Assembly: GCF_014203115.1 (NCBI RefSeq)
Contig: NZ_JACHIJ010000009.1
Location: 39,759-103,758 of the forward strand
From: Afipia massiliensis
GTDB lineage: Bacteria; Pseudomonadota; Alphaproteobacteria; Rhizobiales; Xanthobacteraceae
Length of the DNA: 64,000 nucleotides
Direction: 5' to 3'
In this document: one piece after another, positions 1-9,452 of the stretch
Numbering within the stretch: the first letter of the stretch is position 1
How the letters are laid out: each line of letters begins with the position of its first letter
Position numbers and translations under genes: made by a program
Notes under the pieces: model-generated
What the model saw: only the letters and a program-made list of their open reading frames with translations
Database searches by the model: none
Told to the model about the DNA's origin: nothing

Positions 1-21
1 TGTTTGCGTGAATTCCGTCTG

Positions 22-1326
22 CTATTTCAACGCGCCGTAGATCAGGCTTCTGAGTGCCGATTGAATCCGGCCGCGCTGCGACGGCGACTGGATCATCAGG
101 ACAGCGAACATGTCTTCCTTCGGATCGACAAGAAAGTATGTCCCGCTGCCCCCGCTCCACTCGTACTCGCCAACGGAGCCGGCCCAGTGGCTCACGCCCG
201 CTTCCGTCCGCACGGCCACGCCGAGACCGAAGCCATAGCCCGCACCGGGAAAATAATAGACCCACGGCTTGATGCCGGCAGCTTCACCGATATGGTTCGA
301 CGTCATCAGGTCGACGGTCTTGCGCGCCAGAATGCGCTTGCCGTTCAGTTCACCGCGATTGAGCAGCATCTGCACAAAGCGCGCGTAGTCCGCGATCGAC
401 GACACCATGCCGCCGCCGCCCGATTCCCATTTTGTAACGACACGCGGATCGCGATCCAGCTTGTCATGCCTGTTCGGAAGCGGATCGGCGAGCAGCGCCT
501 GTTTTGCGGGATCCGCGACAAAGAAGCTTGTGTTCGTCATGCCGAGCGGATCGAGCAGGTTTTCCTTTTCGAACTGATAGAGCGATTTTCCTGACACCAC
601 CTCGATCACCCGTCCGAGCACATCGGTGGCGTGGCCGTAGGTCCAGTAATCGCCGGGGTGACTGATCAGCGGCAGCGCGGCGATGCGGTTCGCCACCTCC
701 TCATTGGTAAACTTACCCGACATCAAGTCGGCGTCTTCATAAGGCTTCTTCACCACGCCATAGGCCAGCGAAGCGTAGGGTATGCCCGCTGACTGCCGCA
801 GCAGATCGTGGATCTGGATCGGGCGCTTCGGCGCGACCAGGTCAAGCGCGGGCCTGCCGTCAGGACCAGGTTTCTCCTCACCGACCTTGATATTGTAAAA
901 GCCGTGAATGTATTGCCCGACCTCGTCATCGAGCGCGAGCTTGCCTTGCTCCACAAGCATCAGCGCCGCCACCGAGGTGATCGGCTTCGTCATCGAAAAC
1001 AGCGTGAAGATGGTGTCCGACGTCATTGGCGCCTTGGTGGCGACACTGCGCACACCGAAAGCTTCGTAATAGGCGGGCTGGCCGCGACGCTGGATCAGCA
1101 CGATGGCGCCGGGGATTTTGCCGGTCGTCACCTCATTGTTGAAGTATTCGGTGATGCGGCCCAGCCGCTCGCTCGAAAAGCCTGCCGCTGCCGGGTCGGT
1201 TTTTCCGATGCTGCCGGCTGACGCCTGCGCGACGAAAAAGCCTACCGCCGCCATCTGAAATACGCACATCGCCAAGGCACGGGCGGTCGAGCGATAATCA
1301 ATTGTGAAATGCAAAGTCAGCCTCAT
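22..1326 (-). CDS. Exported serine hydrolase, beta-lactamase (class C/EstB) family, copy 1
   Basis: The 434-residue product has a hydrophobic N-terminal export signal ending near AQASA. The serine-hydrolase nucleophile motif S-M-T-K (SxxK) lies in TLFSMTKPITS, and the second catalytic motif is Y-G-H before ATDVLGRVIE, where penicillin-binding proteins have Y-x-N. Such proteins are usually periplasmic esterases or D-amino-acid/peptide hydrolases rather than true beta-lactamases; the substrate cannot be read from sequence. It is one of three paralogues within 5.2 kb and is divergent from the aldolase gene. I chose the ATG at 1326 over an in-frame TTG 18 bases upstream; no clear ribosome site supports either. 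The gene is complete, with its stop at 22-24. Confidence 0.85.
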   Translation of the reverse strand: MRLTLHFTIDYRSTARALAMCVFQMAAVGFFVAQASAGSIGKTDPAAAGFSSERLGRITEYFNNEVTTGKIPGAIVLIQRRGQPAYYEAFGVRSVATKAPMTSDTIFTLFSMTKPITSVAALMLVEQGKLALDDEVGQYIHGFYNIKVGEEKPGPDGRPALDLVAPKRPIQIHDLLRQSAGIPYASLAYGVVKKPYEDADLMSGKFTNEEVANRIAALPLISHPGDYWTYGHATDVLGRVIEVVSGKSLYQFEKENLLDPLGMTNTSFFVADPAKQALLADPLPNRHDKLDRDPRVVTKWESGGGGMVSSIADYARFVQMLLNRGELNGKRILARKTVDLMTSNHIGEAAGIKPWVYYFPGAGYGFGLGVAVRTEAGVSHWAGSVGEYEWSGGSGTYFLVDPKEDMFAVLMIQSPSQRGRIQSALRSLIYGALK

Positions 1327-1471
1327 GCGGAAACAGAAATGCAAGCGGCAAGCCTAGCGATTGGCAGCCCCATTGCAAGCAACCTCATACTGGCACGCGG
1401 ACGGTCATGGACCCGTGGTCCGTTTTTGAATACATCAGGGAACGGCGCAGATCACCGCACAGGACTTTCCG

Positions 1472-2539
1472 ATGAGAATGACCCCAGCCTCGCCAGATCC
1501 GAAGCTACCACCTGTTCGCATCAATCTGATGTCTGACACCCAGACCCGGCCGACACTGGCCATGCGCGAGGCGATGGCGCGTGCGGAGGTCGGCGACGAG
1601 CAGATCGGCGACGATCCCACCACGATAGCTCTGTGCGAACGCGTCGCCGACATGCTCGGCAAGGAAGCCGCAGTCTTCCTGCCGTCGGGGACCATGTGCA
1701 ATGTGGCGGCAACGCTGGTGCATTGCCGTCCGGGCGACGAAATCCTGGCGCATCCCTCCGCGCATGTGCTGACCCGCGAAGGCGGCGCGCATGCAGCACT
1801 CGGCGGATTTCAGATCACGCCGCTGCCCGGCGAAAACGGAGTTTTCACACCGGAGACATTTCGCGCAGCGATCCAGCCGGTCTCGCGCTACTCGGCGCCA
1901 CAGCGCGTTGTAACCGTCGAGCAGACCGCGAATGTCGGGGGCGGCACGATCTGGAAAAAATCCACTCTCGACGAGATCACTGCCATCGCGCGCGCGCACA
2001 AGCTTATCACTCACATGGATGGCGCGCGGCTGATGAATGCCTGCGTGGCCACCGGGGTATCCGCGCGGGACATGGCAGAAGGCTGGGACTCGGTCTGGAT
2101 CGACTTCAGCAAGGGATTAGGCGCCCCCATCGGCGCGGTGATCGCAGGGACGGATACTTTCATCGACGAGGTGTGGCGCTGGAAGCAGCGTCTTGGCGGG
2201 GCGATGCGCCAGAGCGGAATTTGCGCTGCGGCCTGTCTCTACGCGCTCGATCATCATATCGACCGGCTCGCGGACGACCATGCCAATGCCCGCACGCTGG
2301 CCCGCGGTCTCGCGCAAATCCCGGGCATCACGGTCAATCAGCCCGAGACCAATCTGATCTTCTTCGATCCGACAGCAACCGGCATCACGACACAGCGAAT
2401 GATTTCAGAACTGCGCAAGCGCGGCATCCTGACCGGCGCACTCGATCACCGCATCCGCGCCTGCACCCATCTCGATGTGACGGCAACAATGATCGAAGAG
2501 ACCGTTTCAGCGATCCGCGATATCGCATCCAAGGCGTGA
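1472..2539 (+). CDS. ltaE: Low-specificity L-threonine aldolase (PLP-dependent)
   Basis: The 355-residue protein matches the beta-eliminating lyase/threonine aldolase family over its full length. Recognisable blocks are the N-terminal LMSDTQTRPTLAMREAMA, the cofactor-pocket segment HMDGARLMNA, and the PLP lysine in DFSKGLGAPIGAVIAG. Members cleave L-threonine or L-allo-threonine to glycine and acetaldehyde in the cytoplasm. An AGGA sits 8 bases before the ATG. The gene lies alone on the plus strand between two serine hydrolase genes on the minus strand and its stop meets the next gene's stop one base apart. Glycine made here could feed the glycine cleavage system coded about 31 kb away; that link is inference. 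Confidence 0.92.
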   Translation: MRMTPASPDPKLPPVRINLMSDTQTRPTLAMREAMARAEVGDEQIGDDPTTIALCERVADMLGKEAAVFLPSGTMCNVAATLVHCRPGDEILAHPSAHVLTREGGAHAALGGFQITPLPGENGVFTPETFRAAIQPVSRYSAPQRVVTVEQTANVGGGTIWKKSTLDEITAIARAHKLITHMDGARLMNACVATGVSARDMAEGWDSVWIDFSKGLGAPIGAVIAGTDTFIDEVWRWKQRLGGAMRQSGICAAACLYALDHHIDRLADDHANARTLARGLAQIPGITVNQPETNLIFFDPTATGITTQRMISELRKRGILTGALDHRIRACTHLDVTATMIEETVSAIRDIASKA

Positions 2540-2540
2540 T

Positions 2541-3821
2541 CTATCGCTCGAAGGCGTCGTAGACCATGGCCTTCAGCGCCGGCTGAATACGGCCGCGCTC
2601 CGACGGTGACTGGATCATCAGGATGACGAACATGTCCTGCGCGCGATCAATCCAGAAATAGGTACCGCCCGCGCCGTCCCACTTGATCTCGCCAAGCGAT
2701 CCCGGAGGCGGCGGCGTGGCGTTGCCGGGTTCGGTGCGAACCCCGAAGCCGAGGCCATATCCAAAGCCGTCGCCGGGGAAATAGTAATCTCCGCGCTTCA
2801 CCGCCGTTGCAGGCGCGATATGGTTCATGGTCATTGTCGCGAAAGTCTCAGGCTTCAGATAACGCCTGCCGTCGAGTTCGCCGCCATTGAGCAGCATCTG
2901 AGCAAACCGGCTGAAGTCGCCGATGGTCGTGACCAGTCCACTGCCGCCGGATTCCCGCTTCGTAAACAGGCGCGGATTCCGCGCACTGCTCGTCCTGAAG
3001 TTACCATCACTGGGCAACGGCTCGGCGATGCGGCGATGCTTGGCCGGGTCGGCAACATAGTAGGCCGTGTCGGTCATGCCGAGCGGCTCAAACAGCCGCT
3101 CCTTCTCGAATTCGAAAAGCGACTTGCCTGACGCCACCTCGATGACGCGGCCCAGAACATCCATCGAGTGACCGTAGTCCCACAGCGTGCCGGGGTGCTC
3201 GGATAGCGGGAGGCGCGCGATCTTTTCTGCGAGCGACGCATTATCGGCTTCGGCGAACAGATCGGCGCTGGCATAAGCCTTTCTGACAAGGCCCTTGCCG
3301 TAGAAACCGTAAGTGATTCCGGATGAGTGCCGCAGCAGGTCTTTGATGATGATCGGCCGGTCCGTCGGCACGAGCTTGAGCACGGGATCACCGTTCTCGG
3401 CCGTGGCTTCAACACCCACCTTCACCGTCGCAAATGACGGAATGTACCTGTACAGCGGATCGTCGAGTTTAAGCTTGCCGTCGTCCACCAGCAGCATCGC
3501 CGCCACGCTGGTCACCGGCTTCGACATCGAGAAAATTCGGAAGATCGCATCCGGCGTCATCGGCTCGCCGGAGACCGTATCGATCTTGCCGAAGGACCTG
3601 AGGTAGACCTGCTTGCCGTGGCGCTGAATCAGAACCACTGCGCCGGAAATCTTTGCGTTGGCAACTTCGGTATCAAAATATTCGGTGATCCGTTCAAGCC
3701 GCTGCGGAGAGAGGACGGCATCCGGGGGGTAGACCCGCATCGCGCCGTCGGCACATGCATGACTGGCCGCGAGCGCGACTATCGCGGCAGGAAGCAAGCT
3801 CCAGATACGCCGCGATCTCAT
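2541..3821 (-). CDS. Exported serine hydrolase, beta-lactamase (class C/EstB) family, copy 2
   Basis: The 426-residue product begins MRSRRIWSLLPAAIVALAAS, a typical Sec signal ending near HACA. It carries the nucleophile motif S-M-S-K in RIFSMSKPVTS and Y-G-H before SMDVLGRVIE. It ends like its two paralogues in a W-D-G-A-G-G-T-Y-F strand followed by the segment DMFVILMIQSPSERGR. I took the internal ATG at 3821 because it starts directly at the signal peptide; the open frame continues upstream without one. Copy 3 ends 85 bases upstream on the same strand, so copies 3 and 2 may be one transcript. The substrate is unknown. Confidence 0.85.
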   Translation of the reverse strand: MRSRRIWSLLPAAIVALAASHACADGAMRVYPPDAVLSPQRLERITEYFDTEVANAKISGAVVLIQRHGKQVYLRSFGKIDTVSGEPMTPDAIFRIFSMSKPVTSVAAMLLVDDGKLKLDDPLYRYIPSFATVKVGVEATAENGDPVLKLVPTDRPIIIKDLLRHSSGITYGFYGKGLVRKAYASADLFAEADNASLAEKIARLPLSEHPGTLWDYGHSMDVLGRVIEVASGKSLFEFEKERLFEPLGMTDTAYYVADPAKHRRIAEPLPSDGNFRTSSARNPRLFTKRESGGSGLVTTIGDFSRFAQMLLNGGELDGRRYLKPETFATMTMNHIAPATAVKRGDYYFPGDGFGYGLGFGVRTEPGNATPPPPGSLGEIKWDGAGGTYFWIDRAQDMFVILMIQSPSERGRIQPALKAMVYDAFER

Positions 3822-3906
3822 CGGGTTCCTGCTTTCAGTTGGCAGAGATCCATCAGATACGCCCACCGCCCGGCGCGGTTGCACCGGGCAGCCGTAGGCC
3901 GGGCCA

Positions 3907-5190
3907 TTACTTCTCGAACGCACCGTAAGCGAGATTCTTCAGCGCGATGCGGTGACGGCCGCGATGCTGCACGGTCTGGGACATGAACACCACGAACATA
4001 TCTTCCTTCGGATCGACCCAGAAGGTGGTGCCGCCCGCGCCCGACCAGTTCATCTCGCCGGCGCTACCCTCCATGACGCTGACGCCAGGCTCGGTCCGTA
4101 CCGCGAATCCGAGACCGAAACCGAAGCCTGGACCGGGCAGATAGTATGGACCATTCACCACCCCCGACGCGGGACCGATATGGTTCGACCCCATATAGGC
4201 GATGGTCTTCGGGCTCAGGTAGCGCTTGCCGTCGAGCATTCCGCCATTCGCGATCATGCGCGCGAACCGGGCGTAATCGCCGATGGTCGACATCATGCCG
4301 CCGCCGCCGGATTCCCACTTGCGCACGATCCGCGGGTCATTCATATCGGCGTCATTACCGATCTTTCGGTCGTTCGCGAACGGTTCGGCAATCAGCGGCT
4401 GCTTGGTCTTGTCGGTGACATAGAATGTGGTGTCCTTCATGCCGAGCGGATCGAGAATGCGCTCCTTCTCGAACTGATAAAGCGATTTGCCCGACACGAC
4501 TTCGACCACACGCCCCAGGATGTCGGTCGAATGGCTGTAGTCCCATGTCGATCCCGGCTGATAGGCCAGCGGCAGCTTGGCGATACGATCCGCGAAGCCG
4601 GCGTTGTCGACATCTTCCGAGAAGATTTTCGCATCGACATAGGCTTTCTTGACGAGACCCTCCCCGAAGAAGCCGTAGGTGATGCCCGACGTGTGGCGCA
4701 TCAGATCCTGCACCGTCATGGGACGGCGGGACGGCACGAGATCGAGCGTCGTCTTTCCGTCCTCGCCCTTCTTTTCGACGCCGACCTTCACATCCTTGAA
4801 CGCGGGAATGAAATTCGCGACGGGATCGCCCAGCTGGAGCTTGCCCTCCTCCACCAGCATCATCGCCGCCACGGTGGTGATCGGCTTCGACATCGAGTAG
4901 ATGCGGAAGATCGTGTTCGCCGTCATCGGCGCCTTGGTGGCGGGATCGCGGACGCCGAACGTCTCGTAATAGGCGATCTTGCCGCGACGCTGGATCATCA
5001 TCACGGCGCCTGGAATCTTGTTGGTGGCGATTTCATTCTTGAGGTAGTCGCCGATCCGTGCGAGCCCTTTGGGCGATAGCCCAGCTTCAATGGGCTGGGT
5101 GCGGACAACGCTGTCGGCAAAAGCGCTTTGTGCGGCGAGCAGTGTGGCGGCAACGACAAGCGACGCCGTGGTGTGGCGAGACACGAGCAT
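3907..5190 (-). CDS. Exported serine hydrolase, beta-lactamase (class C/EstB) family, copy 3
   Basis: The 427-residue protein starts [20 protein letters not shown] and has a signal peptide cleaved near SAFA-DS. The SxxK motif is S-M-S-K in [11 protein letters not shown] and the tyrosine motif is Y-S-H before [10 protein letters not shown]. The start at 5190 is supported by a strong GGAGG about 8 bases upstream. It is the first gene of a possible two-gene unit with copy 2. The three copies share whole-length architecture and clear local identity, which suggests duplication followed by divergence. Family knowledge points to periplasmic ester or peptide hydrolysis; nothing here fixes the substrate. 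Confidence 0.87.
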   Translation of the reverse strand: MLVSRHTTASLVVAATLLAAQSAFADSVVRTQPIEAGLSPKGLARIGDYLKNEIATNKIPGAVMMIQRRGKIAYYETFGVRDPATKAPMTANTIFRIYSMSKPITTVAAMMLVEEGKLQLGDPVANFIPAFKDVKVGVEKKGEDGKTTLDLVPSRRPMTVQDLMRHTSGITYGFFGEGLVKKAYVDAKIFSEDVDNAGFADRIAKLPLAYQPGSTWDYSHSTDILGRVVEVVSGKSLYQFEKERILDPLGMKDTTFYVTDKTKQPLIAEPFANDRKIGNDADMNDPRIVRKWESGGGGMMSTIGDYARFARMIANGGMLDGKRYLSPKTIAYMGSNHIGPASGVVNGPYYLPGPGFGFGLGFAVRTEPGVSVMEGSAGEMNWSGAGGTTFWVDPKEDMFVVFMSQTVQHRGRHRIALKNLAYGAFEK

Positions 5191-5316
5191 AGAAAAACCT
5201 CCCAAGTCTTTTCAGACGAACGCCCGGATCGTTTGCGTCCGGGCTTGGGAGGACTGTACTGGCCCGAAAGGCCGGCAGACAAGCGAGACGGCGAACGGCC
5301 GCCTCGCCCGGAAATA

Positions 5317-5652
5317 TCAGCCAGCGGGCTGCTGGATCGCGACGCCCTTGTCAGCAAGCAACTGCTGCAATTCGCCGGCCTGGAACATCTCGCGGATGAT
5401 GTCGCAACCACCGACGAACTCACCCTTGACGTAAAGCTGCGGGATGGTCGGCCAGTTCGAATAGATCTTGATGCCGTCGCGCAGTTCGGACGATTCAAGC
5501 ACGTTCAGGCCCTTGTAGGCGATGCCGACGTGATCGAGAATCTGGACCACCTGGCCCGAAAATCCGCACTGCGGAAACTGCGGCGTGCCCTTCATGAACA
5601 GCACGACGTCGTTGGACTTCACTTCGTTGTCGATGAATTGGTCGATGCTCAT
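5317..5652 (-). CDS. grxD: Monothiol glutaredoxin, Grx4/GrxD type
   Basis: The 111-residue product has the single-cysteine active site C-G-F-S ([14 protein letters not shown]) and the family's [20 protein letters not shown] segment for glutathione binding. These proteins carry a glutathione-bridged 2Fe-2S cluster and pass it to acceptors, often in complex with BolA, which is encoded 3.8 kb away on the same strand. The ATG at 5652 fits the normal family length; the frame runs open upstream but gives no homologous sequence. In related genomes, as I recall them, grxD follows bolA directly, so the separation here is unusual. Confidence 0.95.
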   Translation of the reverse strand: MSIDQFIDNEVKSNDVVLFMKGTPQFPQCGFSGQVVQILDHVGIAYKGLNVLESSELRDGIKIYSNWPTIPQLYVKGEFVGGCDIIREMFQAGELQQLLADKGVAIQQPAG

Positions 5653-5906
5653 ATTCGCGTCCTTAACTGCCTCGGTCCTGCGGCTGGGCCAGGAATCTTC
5701 AACGGCCTGTCGCTCTGACCATATATGTAGCGTGAAACGGTTCCGCAGCCCAATCAAATCGCTGAAAGGGTGCCATGCCACCCCCAGAGGGGGAATGCGG
5801 GTCTGCCATGCCTCTCTCTCCGTAACAGCGTCGTAGCCAACGCGTATCCATTTCATGGCCGACGGTGCCTTTTTTCTCCGGCGAGGCGCCCTATCTAGAG
5901 CATCCG

Positions 5907-5929
5907 TTCTGCGGAACCGATCCGCAGAA
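5907..5929. promoter_or_regulatory. Perfect inverted repeat upstream of egtB in the grxD-egtB gap
   Basis: TTCTGCGG and CCGCAGAA form perfect 8-base arms around a 7-base spacer, 31 bases before the egtB start. It could be an operator for a dimeric regulator or a small hairpin in the leader. The rest of the divergent gap (5653-5959, 307 bases) shows no other gene or repeat that I can support; promoters for grxD and egtB must lie there. Confidence 0.4.
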
Positions 5930-5959
5930 GCATCGTTCTCTCCTCAACCGGAGAATCTC

Positions 5960-7243
5960 GTGACGAAACCAGCATCCCAGCCAGACGCCCGTGTCGCCAC
6001 GTCCTCCGCCAATACGGCCGAATCCAGCCAAAAACTCCTTCAGGAATCCCGCGACGAACGGGCCGCTAGGCTGCTGACGGCCTACCGCACCGTCCGGGAC
6101 GAGACCGAGCGGCGGGCGGCTCCGTTGTCCCCCGAGGATCAGCTGGTTCAGTCGATGCCGGACGCCAGCCCGACCAAATGGCACCGCGCCCACGTCACCT
6201 GGTTCTGGGAGCAATTCCTGCTCGGCGAGCATTCCCCCGGCTACCAGCCCTATCACCCCGACTACGCCTACCTGTTCAATTCCTATTACGTCAGCGCCGG
6301 GCCGCGCCACGCCCGGGCCCAGCGCGGTCACCTCACCCGTCCCGGTGCGGACGAGGTGACGGCCTATCGCAAGCATGTCGATGCCGCAGTCGCGGCATTT
6401 TTCAGTTCGGCGGATGTGGACACGCTGGCGAAACTAGAGCCGCTGATTGAGGTCGGCCTCAATCACGAGCAGCAGCATCAGGAATTGCTTCTCACCGACA
6501 TCCTGCATGCCTTCGCACAGAATCCGATCCCGCCGGCCTATGAACCCGGCTGGGCATTCCCGGCTGCGACCCGCACCGGCGACGCATGGGTCACCCTGAT
6601 GGAAGGCATCCACACCATCGGCCACGCCGACAATTCATTTCATTTCGACAACGAAAAGCCCGCGCACCGCGCGCTGGTCGGCCCCGTCAAGCTGGCGCGC
6701 AATCTCGTGACCAACGCCGAGTGGCTCGCCTTCATGAAGGACGGCGGATACACGACGCCGACGCTGTGGCTGATGGACGGCTTCGCGGCCGCCGAACGTG
6801 AGGAATGGCAGGCCCCCGGTCATTGGCGCAACATTAATGGCGAATGGAAGATCATGACGCTCGGCGGCTTGCAGCCCATCGATCCCACGGCTCCCGTTTC
6901 ACATGTCAGCTACTATGAAGCCGATGCTTTTGCGCGCTGGAGCGGCAAGCATCTGCCGACCGAAATGGAATGGGAAGTCGCCGCCCGCGCCGGTCATCTT
7001 AACGACGCCTTCGGCATCGTCTGGCAGTGGACCCGCAGTTCGTACTCGCCCTACCCCGGTTACCGCGCCATCGACGGCGCGCTCGGGGAATACAACGGCA
7101 AATTCATGGTCAACCAACTGGTGCTGCGCGGCTCATCGCTGGCAACGCCGGACAATCATAGCCGCATTACCTATCGCAATTTCTTCTATCCACATCATCG
7201 CTGGCAGTTCACCGGACTGCGGCTCACCGATTACGCCGTTTAA
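5960..7243 (+). CDS. egtB: Ergothioneine biosynthesis sulfoxide synthase EgtB
   Basis: The 427-residue protein has an N-terminal DinB-like helical domain and a C-terminal FGE-sulfatase/C-type-lectin-like domain. The iron site is visible as H-x3-H-x-E (HEQQHQE, residues about 169-175) plus an earlier histidine in KWHRAH (about 75). EgtB is a non-haem iron enzyme that joins a thiol donor to hercynine using oxygen. I prefer the GTG at 5960, preceded by GGAG at suitable spacing, over an upstream in-frame TTG at 5855; the extra 35 residues look unlike the family. It is followed after 22 bases by egtD, so the two steps from histidine are one operon. No egtA, egtC or egtE is adjacent. Confidence 0.95.
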   Translation: MTKPASQPDARVATSSANTAESSQKLLQESRDERAARLLTAYRTVRDETERRAAPLSPEDQLVQSMPDASPTKWHRAHVTWFWEQFLLGEHSPGYQPYHPDYAYLFNSYYVSAGPRHARAQRGHLTRPGADEVTAYRKHVDAAVAAFFSSADVDTLAKLEPLIEVGLNHEQQHQELLLTDILHAFAQNPIPPAYEPGWAFPAATRTGDAWVTLMEGIHTIGHADNSFHFDNEKPAHRALVGPVKLARNLVTNAEWLAFMKDGGYTTPTLWLMDGFAAAEREEWQAPGHWRNINGEWKIMTLGGLQPIDPTAPVSHVSYYEADAFARWSGKHLPTEMEWEVAARAGHLNDAFGIVWQWTRSSYSPYPGYRAIDGALGEYNGKFMVNQLVLRGSSLATPDNHSRITYRNFFYPHHRWQFTGLRLTDYAV

Positions 7244-7265
7244 ACCCTGAACACACGAGACCGTC

Positions 7266-8243
7266 ATGAATGTGCATGTCAACGCGCGGGCCGAGGCTCC
7301 GCTTCACGATCAGATTGACCATTCTTTCGCTCAGGACGTGATTGCTGGATTGTCGCAGCAACCGAAAAAGCTGTCGCCTAAATATTTCTACGACGAGGCT
7401 GGCTCGAAACTGTTCGAGCAGATCACGCTGCTGCCGGAGTACTATCCGACCCGCACCGAACTACGCATCCTGCGCGACCGTGGTTCGGAGATCGCCCAGG
7501 CGATCCCCGCAAACGCCGCGCTGGTCGAATTCGGCGCAGGCGCCACAACCAAGGTGCGCCTTCTGCTCAAGCAGTGCTCGTTCAAGGCCTACGTCCCGGT
7601 GGATATCTCCGGTGATTTCCTCAACGGTCAGGCGAGCGCCTTGCGTGAAGACTTCCTCGATCTCGCGGTTTATCCGGTGACGGCCGACTTCACCAAGCCG
7701 TTCGAACTGCCGCTGGAAGTCAAGGACATGCCGAAAGTCGGCTTCTTTCCCGGATCGACCATCGGCAATTTCGATCCGCATGAAGCCTGTGCCTTCCTGC
7801 GCAGCGCCCGCGCCATTCTCGGCGAAGGCGCGACGCTGATCGTCGGCGTCGATCTCGAGAAGGACGAGCGCGTGCTTCACGACGCCTACAACGATGCGGC
7901 GGGCGTGACCGGCCAGTTCAATCTCAATGTGCTTGCGCGGATCAACCGCGAACTCGGCGGCAATCTCGATCTCGACGGATTCAAGCATCGCGCGATCTAC
8001 AACCGCCAGCGCCATCGCATCGAGATGCATCTCATCAGCCGCAAGCCGCAGACCGTGCGGGTGCTGGATCACACGGCGACGTTCCGCACCGGCGAGACGA
8101 TCCACACCGAGAGCAGCTACAAATACAGCATCGAGCGCTTCACGGCGCTGGCGCGGGGCTCGGGATGGACTCCGCGTGCATCATGGACCGATCCTGACGG
8201 GATGTTCTCCGTTCACGCGCTGGTGGCGGAAAACGGGGTCTGA
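7266..8243 (+). CDS. egtD: L-histidine N-alpha-methyltransferase EgtD
   Basis: This 325-residue SAM-dependent enzyme trimethylates histidine to hercynine, the first step of ergothioneine synthesis. Family blocks seen are KYFYDEAGSKLFEQIT, LPEYYPTRTELRIL, the SAM-binding VEFGAGATTKVRLLL, FFPGSTIGNFDPHEA and the C-terminal GETIHTESSYKYS that shapes the histidine pocket. It is translated 22 bases after egtB and its stop lies 2 bases from the convergent LtrA-type gene. The pair makes this strain a probable ergothioneine producer; the remaining C-S lyase step would be elsewhere. Confidence 0.96.
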   Translation: MNVHVNARAEAPLHDQIDHSFAQDVIAGLSQQPKKLSPKYFYDEAGSKLFEQITLLPEYYPTRTELRILRDRGSEIAQAIPANAALVEFGAGATTKVRLLLKQCSFKAYVPVDISGDFLNGQASALREDFLDLAVYPVTADFTKPFELPLEVKDMPKVGFFPGSTIGNFDPHEACAFLRSARAILGEGATLIVGVDLEKDERVLHDAYNDAAGVTGQFNLNVLARINRELGGNLDLDGFKHRAIYNRQRHRIEMHLISRKPQTVRVLDHTATFRTGETIHTESSYKYSIERFTALARGSGWTPRASWTDPDGMFSVHALVAENGV

Positions 8244-8245
8244 TT

Positions 8246-9427
8246 TCAGACCTCGTCGGATAACGTCCGCGAACCAAGCGAGATCGCTTCCCATGTTGCG
8301 ACGATCAGCATGATGACCGTTGTCGCTGACGACAACAGCAGCGGCGACAAACTGTGCGCGAACGGGATCAGCACGATCAGCAGACCGATACCGACCATAT
8401 GCGAGAGCTGAAAGATGCCTCTGATGCTGCGCTTGAACAGAATGGTGCCGATCAGAAACAGCAACGGCCCGCCGATCATGGTGAGTATGGTCTTGGTGTC
8501 GGCATGGCCATCGGGATGCGCCAGCAGCAACTCGTCGCCGACCGCCGACACCACAATGCCCGCGACAATCGGAAGATGCAGGTAGGTATAGGCGAGCCGC
8601 GCCAACCGCCCCGTATCCTTCGCGTGCGAGATATGCTCCGCCCCCGCCTCCGCGCCGATATGGAAGTACACCCACCACATGGCGATGCTGCCGATCAGCG
8701 CCACAACGAAGCCCATGATCACCGGCGCTGTCCATGCGGCCGACGCGAAGGTCGCGCCGGTGACCACGAGCGATTCTCCGAGCGCGATGATGATGAACAA
8801 CGCGCAGCGCTCGGCCATGTGGCCGCCTTCGACCTCCCAGTCTTCGAGAGGTGTGGCGCCTAAACCGGGAAACCGGAACCGCATCACCGGTCCGCAATAC
8901 TCAATTGCCACCGCGACGATCCACAGGATGAGCCGCGTTTCCCCCTCCGCAAGCCCGCCCGCAATCCAGAACACGCCACTGCATGCCAACCAGCAAGTGA
9001 TGCGCAACAGGTTCATGCGCCAGCCGGGCTTCGACTTCGGTATCGAAAGGAACGTGAAAGCCGATCGTCCGACCTGCATGACGACGAAGGCCAGCGCAAA
9101 CGCCAGCCCCCGGCTTTCAAACGCCTTGGGAATGGAGGTGGACAGCAACAGGCCGGCGACCATCAGCCCGAACAGCATCACGCGGACCGGCGTGCGCTCC
9201 GGGTCGAGCCAGTTGGTGATCCAGGATGTGTAGATCCAGACCCACCACACCGCCAGAAACAGGATCGTGGTCTGCAGCACGCCCAGCGGCGTGAAATGCG
9301 CCAGCAGCGTGTGGGAGATCTGCGTAATGGCAAAAACGAAAACGAGGTCGAAGAATAGTTCGACGTAAGTGACACGGTGATGCTGGTGCGGCGCACGGGC
9401 TCGCAACAGGGTTTCGTTTGTCGACAC
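8246..9427 (-). CDS. Low temperature requirement A (LtrA) family membrane protein
   Basis: The 393-residue protein has roughly ten to twelve hydrophobic helices and the LtrA family opening VTYVELFFDLVFVFAITQ followed by a W-W-x-W-I-Y-T-S-W segment. Members are found in many bacteria; the name comes from a cold-growth mutant of Listeria, and the molecular role is not known. The GTG at 9427, after a G-rich ribosome site, gives a better start than the upstream ATG-like codons, which would run into bolA. bolA lies 25 bases upstream on the same strand, so the two may be cotranscribed. Confidence 0.85.
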   Translation of the reverse strand: MSTNETLLRARAPHQHHRVTYVELFFDLVFVFAITQISHTLLAHFTPLGVLQTTILFLAVWWVWIYTSWITNWLDPERTPVRVMLFGLMVAGLLLSTSIPKAFESRGLAFALAFVVMQVGRSAFTFLSIPKSKPGWRMNLLRITCWLACSGVFWIAGGLAEGETRLILWIVAVAIEYCGPVMRFRFPGLGATPLEDWEVEGGHMAERCALFIIIALGESLVVTGATFASAAWTAPVIMGFVVALIGSIAMWWVYFHIGAEAGAEHISHAKDTGRLARLAYTYLHLPIVAGIVVSAVGDELLLAHPDGHADTKTILTMIGGPLLFLIGTILFKRSIRGIFQLSHMVGIGLLIVLIPFAHSLSPLLLSSATTVIMLIVATWEAISLGSRTLSDEV

Positions 9428-9452
9428 CGTTGTGCCCCCCGCTTTCGACGGT

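Noticed and set aside
22..5190. Reading the three serine hydrolases as antibiotic-resistance beta-lactamases
   Set aside because: They have S-x-x-K but lack the Y-A-N and K-T-G motifs of class C enzymes, and their layout fits EstB-like hydrolases.
5222..5244. A GCCCGGA/TCCGGGC hairpin after grxD as a terminator
   Set aside because: There is no T run on either strand, and the loop is long; it may be chance in GC-rich DNA.
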